Part shown: positions 7,101 to 12,020 of the stretch, piece by piece
Position numbering within the stretch: position 1 is the first letter of the stretch
How the letters are laid out: each line of letters begins with the position of its first letter
Translations under genes and position numbers: made by a program
Assembly: GCA_016297415.1 (NCBI GenBank)
Contig: JAEDGQ010000059.1
Span: 1 to 12,020 of the forward strand
DNA from: Treponema sp.
Lineage (GTDB): Bacteria > Spirochaetota > Spirochaetia > Treponematales > Treponemataceae
Direction of reading: 5' to 3'
Length of the DNA stretch: 12,020 nucleotides
The notes under the pieces: model-generated
Told to the model about the DNA's origin: nothing
Databases searched by the model: none
What the model saw: the letters and a program-made list of their open reading frames with translations, nothing else

Positions 7101-8239
7101 GTAACACACAGGCAGATCCTGTAATCAGTATTGCAATGCTTGGTCTTAATCCAATGCCTGCTACAGATATTCCTCTGGACAAACTTTACGATGCATGGGA
7201 AGGAAAACTTGCAAAGGTATTCCCGCCTGTATCTTCAGTTGCGCCACAGGCTGCTCTTCCAGAATGGGCAACTAAGGAACATGAAAGTCTTGCTGCTGCC
7301 CGTGCAAAAGTGGCTGCGTCGGTTGAGCCTGTCGAAACCAGCAGCAATACGGTAATTTCGACAAGCTCAATCACCGTATTGGACAAATCAAAGGCTAAGC
7401 CACGTGTTGTAGTTCCTGTATTCCCTGGAACAAACTGTGAATTTGATATGGCCCGGGCATTTAACCTTGCCGGTGCTGATTCAAAAATCGTAGTATTCCG
7501 CAACAGAACTCCAAAAGATCTGGAAGAATCCCTTAATCTGCTTCAGAAAGAAATGTCTGATGCACAGATTATTGCCTTTGCCGGCGGATTCTCTGCAGGT
7601 GATGAACCAGACGGTTCAGGTAAGTTCATTGCAAACGTAATCCGGGAAAAACGCATTGCTGATGCAATTACAGCTCACCTTGAAACAAAAGATGGTCTTA
7701 TTGTTGGTATCTGTAACGGTTTTCAGGCTCTTATTAAGACTGGTCTTGTTCCATTCGGAAAGATTATGGAACCTTCAGCAGATATGCCAACTCTTACATA
7801 CAACAACATTCACCGTCACATTAGCCGCGTAGTTCGTACCCGTATGGTAAGTGCTGCTTCTCCTTGGGCACTGGATGCTTCAGTTCTGGACCCTCGTCCA
7901 CACTATGTACCGGTTTCTCACGGTGAAGGACGCATTATTATGGCTGAAGATCTGGCTAAGCAGATGTTTGCTAATGGTCAGGTTTATACTCAGTACTGTA
8001 ATGAAAAAGGCATTCCTGCAGTTACTGAACCAGACAATCCAAACGGTTCAGCATTTGCAATTGAAGGTCTTACAAGTCCTGACGGTCGTGTTCTCGGTAA
8101 GATGGGACACTCAGAACGCACAGTTGGAACAGGCGGATTCAGTCCAGACCTGATTAAAAACATTGCCGGTAAAAATGATACAGATTCTAACAGCTGTCAG
8201 AACCTGTTTGCAGCCGGTGTTCGTTACTTTACAAAATAA
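4154..8239 (+). CDS. purL: Phosphoribosylformylglycinamidine synthase, single-chain long form
   Basis: This cytosolic enzyme converts FGAR, glutamine and ATP to FGAM, the fourth step of purine synthesis. The chain of 1361 residues contains all parts of the large PurL. They are an N-terminal domain (MFRIYVERKPGF), the helical linker with TYWSDHCRHTTF (226-237), and the first synthetase half with ETHNHPTEIEPFGGAATC (343-360). GGGTGRDGIGGATGSS and SNDFGAGGVSVAVGELAPG follow, then a second synthetase half, and a C-terminal glutaminase domain from about residue 1084 (RVVVPVFPGTNCEFD). Glutaminase residues are intact: nucleophile C1187 in GICNGFQAL, H1319 and E1321 in MGHSER. The N-terminus and HSER form resemble the clostridial/treponemal clade II version. 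The length is somewhat above what I recall for that group (about 1240-1270). Part of the excess is a segment at about 1052-1077 encoded by repeat sequence, in the linker before the glutaminase. There is no ribosome binding site before the ATG; a promoter abuts it. A terminator follows, so purL appears monocistronic. Confidence 0.97.
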   Translation: MFRIYVERKPGFQSEAQSILSEINGFLGISSVKGVRYFNRYDIENTSEDVSKMAALRIFSEPQSDSVVYEEVKAAEGETVIVWEYLPGQYDQRADSAEQCLSLLRESMKNTAKVGTEPPRVRCAKMVILSGAVSADEAAKIQKYLINPVDSRLTDSTIPETLEIKSAVPGDVPVVEGFIKYGKKQLDEYRKSMGLAMDLADIQFLQKYFKSIKRDPTETEIRVLDTYWSDHCRHTTFNTVLKDIKIDKGSYAKLFKQSLENYKAMHTDLYAKRKDKPITLMDMATVGGKYLRKHGMLDDMEVSEENNACSIFIDVHYTTDKDGNPLPEGKEEVEQWLLQFKNETHNHPTEIEPFGGAATCIGGAIRDPLSGRSWVYQSMRVTGAADPTVPLEATLHGKLPQVKLCREAAQGFSSYGNQIGLTTGQVTEVYHPGFVAKRMELGAVIAASPYATVMRETPEAGDIIILLGGGTGRDGIGGATGSSKVHTEKSVTTAAAEVQKGNAVEERKIQRLFRRPEVSKMIRRSNDFGAGGVSVAVGELAPGLDINLDAVPKKYEGLNGTELAISESQERMAVVVRAGDADTFIKYCNEENLNAVVVATVTDKNKLTMKWRGQTIVDIDRSFLDSAGAEHTAKAEIESPAPRDVSPLVEPLESVKDALGDCAYATGESAENVPTKNQIENAFIANISDLACCSQRGLQERFDGSIGSSTVLFPFGGKYQGTPECAMSAKIPVISPRETSTVSLMSYGYDPRVANWSPWHGAQTAVLSSLAKITCIGGKATTARMSYQEFFGRTVDKKTWGYPTAALLGSVDAQREMGCASIGGKDSMSGTFENLNVPHTLVSFAVAHDEAKNVQSGSFKKGGSHLYLVKVPYSAELAPDWDTFKKNSDALYEANKAGKILAMYPVGAGGIAEAVTKMAFGNRVGAQLTSIPSSATALGFHRNVNDTIADLFTPLYGSIIVETEDDKFENTAGFVNTTVTRIGNTQADPVISIAMLGLNPMPATDIPLDKLYDAWEGKLAKVFPPVSSVAPQAALPEWATKEHESLAAARAKVAASVEPVETSSNTVISTSSITVLDKSKAKPRVVVPVFPGTNCEFDMARAFNLAGADSKIVVFRNRTPKDLEESLNLLQKEMSDAQIIAFAGGFSAGDEPDGSGKFIANVIREKRIADAITAHLETKDGLIVGICNGFQALIKTGLVPFGKIMEPSADMPTLTYNNIHRHISRVVRTRMVSAASPWALDASVLDPRPHYVPVSHGEGRIIMAEDLAKQMFANGQVYTQYCNEKGIPAVTEPDNPNGSAFAIEGLTSPDGRVLGKMGHSERTVGTGGFSPDLIKNIAGKNDTDSNSCQNLFAAGVRYFTK
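7314..7345 (+). repeat. Short hairpin repeat, copy A, inside purL
   Basis: The core TTGAGCCTGTCGAAA (7323-7337) is flanked by GG and CC, then by GCTGC (7314-7318) and GCAGC (7341-7345), which pair across a small bulge. It is read in frame as part of the purL linker and contributes VEPVETS. The core differs by one base from copies B and C. Confidence 0.75.
7346..7380 (-). repeat. Short hairpin repeat, copy B, inverted, inside purL
   Basis: On the minus strand the core TTGAGCTTGTCGAAA (7370-7356) is flanked by ten-base arms, AATACGGTGA and TTACCGTATT, which pair fully (one G-T wobble). It is oriented against copy A, starts directly after it, and is read in frame in purL, giving about TVISTSSITVL. 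The core is identical to copy C. Confidence 0.75.
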
Positions 8240-8250
8240 AAAATAAAGGC

Positions 8251-8284
8251 GGGCAAGCCAGATTATCCTGACTTGCCCCTTTTT
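8251..8284 (+). terminator. Rho-independent terminator of purL
   Basis: GGGCAAG (8251-8257) pairs with CTTGCCC (8272-8278). After a C-A mismatch the stem continues with CAG/CTG around the loop ATTATC. Five Ts (8280-8284) follow the trailing C. It lies 11 bases past the purL stop and 23 before the next gene. Confidence 0.9.
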
Positions 8285-8307
8285 AAATATGCTTCTGGAG
8301 TTATTAA

Positions 8308-9348
8308 GTGAAAACTTTTAAACTTTCAATTATGGCCTTTGCAGCACTTGTTATTTTTGCAGGCTGTTCAAAACAGGAAGGTCAGGCCAGAAAACCATCA
8401 AAAAATATTGATTCATCAGCATGGATTGAAAACCTTATTGATGGAAAAGCTGCTGCAGAAAAAGAGAATAAAAAGATTCTTATTTTCTTCTCTTCAGATG
8501 ATCAGGATGCAATGAGCCTTTCGTTTAAGGAAAACTGCTTTAATAAACCAGAATTTATTGAAAAAGCAACTAAAGACTTTGTTCTTGTTAATCTGGATTT
8601 TTCTATCAGTAAGTTTGAAGAAGCAACAGCAGATCCTCTTGCTTCTGAAGAAGAAAAGGAACTGGCCGGCCAACGCATGGCAATCCTTGAAGAAAATACA
8701 CGGGATGCAACTCTGTATGATATTCAGGGAACACCTTGTTTTTATATTCTTACAAAAGAAGGTTATGTAATTACAGAACTGATTTTTGAAAACGAAAATA
8801 TTTCTGTAAGCGACTTTGATAAAGTTATAGAAGAAAACAGCGAAAAAATTGCTGTTTATGAAAATATTCTTGCTTCTACAAAGACAGGAAAGACAGAAGA
8901 CAGACTTAACGCAATCAATCGTCTTTTTGAAATTACAGACCCTCAGCAGCGTTATCTTCTTGCAGATAAAGCCGAAGAATATATTAAGCTGGACAAAAAA
9001 AATACAACTGGAGCCAACGGAGCTTATGTTGTAGCAATTGCAAATGCAAAAGCTATTCAGGCTTATCTTGATCAGGATGTATTAAAAGGAAGCCAGGCTT
9101 TTGCAAATGCGGCAGAAAGCAAGTATCTTTCGGCTTCAGAAAAGCAGCAGTGTTATTACACAGCCGGTTACCTGCTTGCATCAAGTGGAAGTACAGATAA
9201 TAATCTTATTATTGAATATCTGACAAAAGCTTACGATGCTGACCCTGAAAATCCAGATGCTGAATCAATTAAAACAATGATTCGCATGATGGACGAAGAT
9301 TATCAGAAATCTTTACTTATGGGCGTTGACCCTACAGAAAATAAATAA
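8308..9348 (+). CDS. Lipoprotein with thioredoxin-like fold lacking the CxxC pair, plus helical C-terminal repeats
   Basis: A GTG start is supported by GGAG seven bases upstream. The 346-residue product begins with a lipoprotein signal (MKTFKLSIMAFAALVIFAGC), so C20 should be lipidated and the protein anchored in an envelope membrane. Residues about 37-175 resemble a thioredoxin_7/DUF255-type fold. They include a helix, the strand KKILIFFSSDDQDAM (55-69), NKPEFIEKATKDFVLVNLD, and the cis-proline strand IQGTPCFYILTKEGYV (139-154). Where active members have CxxC after the first strand, this one has SDDQ, so disulfide chemistry is unlikely. Residues 195-340 are alpha-helical, with TPR-like spacing (LTKAYDADPENPDAES). 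It is the first gene of a three-gene operon with two CBS-domain membrane proteins, 11 bases upstream of the next ATG. A scaffold or partner-binding role is plausible but not shown. Confidence 0.8.
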   Translation: MKTFKLSIMAFAALVIFAGCSKQEGQARKPSKNIDSSAWIENLIDGKAAAEKENKKILIFFSSDDQDAMSLSFKENCFNKPEFIEKATKDFVLVNLDFSISKFEEATADPLASEEEKELAGQRMAILEENTRDATLYDIQGTPCFYILTKEGYVITELIFENENISVSDFDKVIEENSEKIAVYENILASTKTGKTEDRLNAINRLFEITDPQQRYLLADKAEEYIKLDKKNTTGANGAYVVAIANAKAIQAYLDQDVLKGSQAFANAAESKYLSASEKQQCYYTAGYLLASSGSTDNNLIIEYLTKAYDADPENPDAESIKTMIRMMDEDYQKSLLMGVDPTENK

Positions 9349-9359
9349 AAGAGAGACAA

Positions 9360-10643
9360 ATGGACGATTATCCCTCGAATAGTTTAATTATTCAGCTGTT
9401 TATTGCGGCTTGTTGTATTGTTCTTTCATCACTTTTCTCTGCTTCAGAAAGTGCATTTCTTGGTCTTAACAAACTGAGAGTTCACTTTCTGCGGGAAAAG
9501 GGGAACAAGCGTGCAGTTCGTGTTTACAAGCTTCTTGAAAAAAAAGAAGAACTCTTAAACATGCTGCTGGTTGGCAACGAACTTGTTAACGTTGCACTTT
9601 CCGTAGTTTTAACTTCGATTTTCTTAAAACTGTTTGGTCCTGCAGGTCTTGGAATTGCCACAGGTATTTCTACTGTTGCTCTTCTGATTCTGGGTGAAAT
9701 TACACCAAAAAGCCTTACAACCCGGTTTCCGGAAAAATCTGCCTTCTTTTTAAGCAGATATGTAAAATTCTTCTTCCTTGTTTTAAGACCTTTCGTAATT
9801 ATTTTTACATCAATTTCCCGTTTCTTTCTTAGTATTCTTGGAATCAAAACCAGCCGTAAAAATGTTTCTTTTACAGAAGAAGAAATTAAAACCTTTATTG
9901 ATGTTGGTGGAGAAGAAGGTGTACTTGAAACCGGTGAAAAAAACATGATGAACCGGGTCTTTAAGTTTACAGACCTGAATGCCACAGATATTATGGTTCC
10001 CCGACTTGATGTAATCGGAATCGGGCCGGAATTCAGTTACAGAGATATTATTCAGCTTTCAGAACGGACACGAATCAGTCGTTTTCCTGTCTACGAAAAT
10101 GATGATATTGATAACATTATTGGTGTTCTTTATGTAAAAGATCTGCTTTTTTTCAGGGGCGAAAGAGAAACATTCTCGGTAAAAAGCCTGATGAAACAGC
10201 CGATTTTTATTCCTGGAACTACAAAAATGTCATCCATTCAGGAAATGCTTCGTACAAACAGACAGAGTTTCGCAATAGTAATTGATGAATATTCCGGAAC
10301 AGACGGAATCCTTACAACTGAAGATATAGAAAGAGAAATCTTTGGTGCTATTGCAGACGATTTTGAAAAAGCCGGGGCAACAGCTTCAATTCATATAAAA
10401 GATTTAAACGACAGTATGCTGGACGGAAGTGCCCGTCTGAGTGATCTGGAAGATGAACTTCATATAAAACTTGAAAGCCGCATTAACGAAACTATCGGCG
10501 GCTATATTTCCGAAAAACTTGGTCATATTCCTGTTCCGGGAGAAGCTGTTACTGTAAGTCCATACCGGTTTGAAGTTGTTTCTATGGACATGCGTCGCGT
10601 TGAAAATGTTCACTGTACAAAAATTTCAGGAGGCGAAGAATGA
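9360..10643 (+). CDS. CorC/HlyC-type membrane protein (DUF21 + CBS pair + CorC_HlyC domain), first paralogue
   Basis: The 427-residue protein has the standard order of the CNNM/CorB/HlyC family. A DUF21 membrane domain covers residues 8-165, with hydrophobic segments near 8-27, 68-92, 97-116 and 134-162. Motifs are SASESAFLGL (27-36), LLVGNELVNVAL (69-80) and LGEITPK (111-117), the ion-binding elements of the family. A tandem CBS module follows (about 200-330; TDIMVPRLDVI, then SRFPVYENDDIDNIIGVLYV and FAIVIDEYSGTDGILTTEDI). The C-terminal CorC_HlyC domain is at about 352-420 (ETIGGYISEKLGHIPVPGE). Relatives bind ATP-Mg in the CBS module and export or sense divalent cations. Older annotations call them hemolysins (tlyC). 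GAGAG precedes the start. The stop overlaps the next gene by four bases (ATGA), so translation is coupled. Confidence 0.93.
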   Translation: MDDYPSNSLIIQLFIAACCIVLSSLFSASESAFLGLNKLRVHFLREKGNKRAVRVYKLLEKKEELLNMLLVGNELVNVALSVVLTSIFLKLFGPAGLGIATGISTVALLILGEITPKSLTTRFPEKSAFFLSRYVKFFFLVLRPFVIIFTSISRFFLSILGIKTSRKNVSFTEEEIKTFIDVGGEEGVLETGEKNMMNRVFKFTDLNATDIMVPRLDVIGIGPEFSYRDIIQLSERTRISRFPVYENDDIDNIIGVLYVKDLLFFRGERETFSVKSLMKQPIFIPGTTKMSSIQEMLRTNRQSFAIVIDEYSGTDGILTTEDIEREIFGAIADDFEKAGATASIHIKDLNDSMLDGSARLSDLEDELHIKLESRINETIGGYISEKLGHIPVPGEAVTVSPYRFEVVSMDMRRVENVHCTKISGGEE

Positions 10644-11923
10644 CAGTCTTTTTAGATTATGTTCTGCCTTGTCTTGGAATTGCAGCCCTTGTAGGAGTTA
10701 TTGCCTTCTTTGCTGCCAGCGAAACTGCATTTCTTTCGATAACAAGAGTAATGCTTCACCAGATGCTCAAAAAGGAAAATGGCAAAAAAGGTGCTGCCAG
10801 AAAAATTGCAGACCTTAAAAAAGATACAAACAAACTGCTTTCCCTTATTCTTATTGGAATTAACTTTGTTACAGCTTTAACTTCTGGTCTGGCAGCATCG
10901 CTAGCCATCAAAATTGCTGGAGATGCAGGTTCTGCTTATGCAACTTTTATAATTGCATTTATCCTTATTATTTTTGGGGAAATTATGCCTAAAACTGTTG
11001 CTGCCGTTTATCCTGTACAGACAGCCAGCCGTTTTGCAGGCCTGCTTACTCTGCTTCAGAAGATATTTTTTCCTGTTGTATGGGTTTTCTCAAAAATTAC
11101 AGCCTGTATTACAAAGTTCTTCTCAATTTTTATTAAGGAAAATAAAGAACTGATTACAGAAGAAGAACTTAAATCTCTTATTGCTGTAGGAGAAAATGAA
11201 GGAACTCTGGAAACAAACGAAAAGCGCATGCTTTACAAGATTTTTGAATTTACAGACTTAACTGTCCATGACATTATGCGACACAAAAGTCAGGTTAAAT
11301 TTGTTCCTGAAGATGCTGATTTTAACCAGATTGCAGATCTTTTTTCTATTACAGGTTACAGCCGGCTTCCGGTTTGCCGGGACAGTTTTGAAAATGTTCT
11401 TGGTGTGCTGTATTACAAGAGAGTTCTTCTAGCAGGAAAAATGAAAGATGGAAGAGAAAACACTCGTCTTGCAGTCAGATGTATGAGACCGGCACTTTTT
11501 ATTCCAGAAACAATTACTGCAACACAGCTTCTTCAGAAGTTTAGAAAAGAAAACGTTAACTTCGCTGTTGCTGTGGATGAAAACGGTTCAAATATTGGTA
11601 TTGTTACAATGGACGATATTATGAGGGCTGTTTTTGGTCATAGTGTACACGGAGAACAGGCTGAAATTCCACCTGAAAGCCGTATTCTTCCTGTAAAGGC
11701 AAAAGAATATCTGGTTCCCGGTGACATGCGAATTGATGATGTAAACGAACTTTTACAGCTGGAACTTGTTAGTGATGAATGTGATACTCTGGGCGGATGG
11801 CTTATGGAACAGTTTGGAGCTCTTCCGGAATCCGGCGAAATGATAAAACGAAGCAATGTGCTTTATAAGATTGAAGATCAGAGTAAACGCAGAATTGTAA
11901 CTGTAAGAATTACATTACCGTAA
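10640..11923 (+). CDS. CorC/HlyC-type membrane protein, second paralogue
   Basis: This protein also has 427 residues and the same order: DUF21 (about 5-165), CBS pair (about 203-333; HDIMRHKSQVKFV, SRLPVCRDSFENVLGVLYY, FAVAVDENGSNIGIVTMDDI) and CorC_HlyC domain (about 355-422; DTLGGWLMEQFGALPESGE). ASETAFLSI (26-34) and FGEIMPK (112-118) are kept. The middle motif is altered: GNELVN of the neighbour reads GINFVT here (73-78), so its ion site may differ. The start is supported by a strong AGGAGG inside the end of the preceding gene and the four-base ATGA overlap. This suggests the two products are made in similar amounts and perhaps pair with each other; family members work as dimers. Adjacent hlyC-type genes are, as far as I recall, also annotated in Treponema pallidum. 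A terminator-type hairpin starts directly after the stop. Confidence 0.93.
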   Translation: MTVFLDYVLPCLGIAALVGVIAFFAASETAFLSITRVMLHQMLKKENGKKGAARKIADLKKDTNKLLSLILIGINFVTALTSGLAASLAIKIAGDAGSAYATFIIAFILIIFGEIMPKTVAAVYPVQTASRFAGLLTLLQKIFFPVVWVFSKITACITKFFSIFIKENKELITEEELKSLIAVGENEGTLETNEKRMLYKIFEFTDLTVHDIMRHKSQVKFVPEDADFNQIADLFSITGYSRLPVCRDSFENVLGVLYYKRVLLAGKMKDGRENTRLAVRCMRPALFIPETITATQLLQKFRKENVNFAVAVDENGSNIGIVTMDDIMRAVFGHSVHGEQAEIPPESRILPVKAKEYLVPGDMRIDDVNELLQLELVSDECDTLGGWLMEQFGALPESGEMIKRSNVLYKIEDQSKRRIVTVRITLP

Positions 11924-12020
11924 AAAAGGGGATGACCCAAAAGTTCAACTTGCAGTGGTTGAGCTTGTCGAAACCACCATATTTAGTGCAATGGTCATTA
12001 CTTATTGGACAGCCCCTTTT
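11924..12020 (+). terminator. Terminator hairpin at right edge; copy 2 of the dispersed repeat, carrying an insert
   Basis: GGGG (11928-11931) and TG-ACC-AA pair with TTGGACA and CCCC (12005-12016), followed by at least four Ts that reach the window end. The loop holds the text also found in copy 1 (AAGTTCAACTTGC, GGTCATTACTTATTGGACAG). Here about 39 extra bases (11954-11992) sit between those two parts. It should terminate the three-gene operon. The outer left arm has drifted (TGACCC against TGTCC in copy 1), so the stem is weaker. Confidence 0.75.
11953..11979 (+). repeat. Short hairpin repeat, copy C, within the terminator loop
   Basis: The core TTGAGCTTGTCGAAA (11959-11973) is enclosed by paired GTGG/CCAC. 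The core is identical to copy B in purL, while the arms differ. It lies in the segment that copy 1 of the surrounding hairpin lacks. Confidence 0.75.

Noticed and set aside
4154..8239. Long frames antisense to or shifted within purL (for example 4211-4951 and 5285-6046 on the minus strand)
   Set aside because: They are by-products of the codon bias of purL. The purL frame carries all family motifs from end to end, and the antisense translations look like no known protein.
1..12020. CRISPR array
   Set aside because: No regularly spaced direct repeats of 25-40 bases were seen anywhere in the window.

Overview
The window looks like chromosome of a host-associated spirochaete, most likely a Treponema. 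The reasons are the low-GC coding style, a lipoprotein signal ending in a spirochaete-type lipobox (IFAGC), the long 'clade II' form of PurL, and a tandem pair of HlyC/TlyC-type CBS-domain membrane proteins as annotated in treponemes. This assignment is inference; there is no rRNA or other marker gene in the window.

Layout. Positions 1-3790 are read leftward. At the left edge is the N-terminus of a type I restriction HsdR-like protein (170 down to the edge). Next comes a complete Fic-family protein with a C-terminal winged helix (1433-378), preceded by a striking palindromic promoter/operator. A small unrecognised ORF (1677-1522), a terminator, proA (3129-1876) and a 178-residue protein of unknown function (3784-3248) follow. 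Between the last two sits a long hairpin that terminates the unknown gene ahead of proA. Positions 3791-4153 are a gene-free divergent region with a GC-rich cluster of hairpins and two promoters lying almost on top of the start codons. Rightward from there are purL (4154-8239), a terminator, and a three-gene operon (8308-11923) of a thioredoxin-fold lipoprotein and two CorC/HlyC paralogues, ending in a second copy of the hairpin element seen at 3176-3236.

Functions. ProA (proline synthesis) and PurL (purine synthesis) are housekeeping. The lipoprotein and the two CBS/DUF21 proteins are probably translated together and act at the envelope. Fic plus HsdR-like is a typical pairing of restriction/defence loci, so the left edge may be the start of an accessory island.

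The most unusual content is repetitive. A short hairpin element with the constant core TTGAGCYTGTCGAAA and variable but always self-complementary arms occurs three times. Two copies are an inverted pair read in frame inside purL, in the linker before the glutaminase domain. One copy lies in the loop of the terminator-type repeat at the right edge. No wholly new multi-gene system is evident. The repeat invasion of purL, the nested repeat, the fic operator and the apparently leaderless promoters are the points worth a second look.
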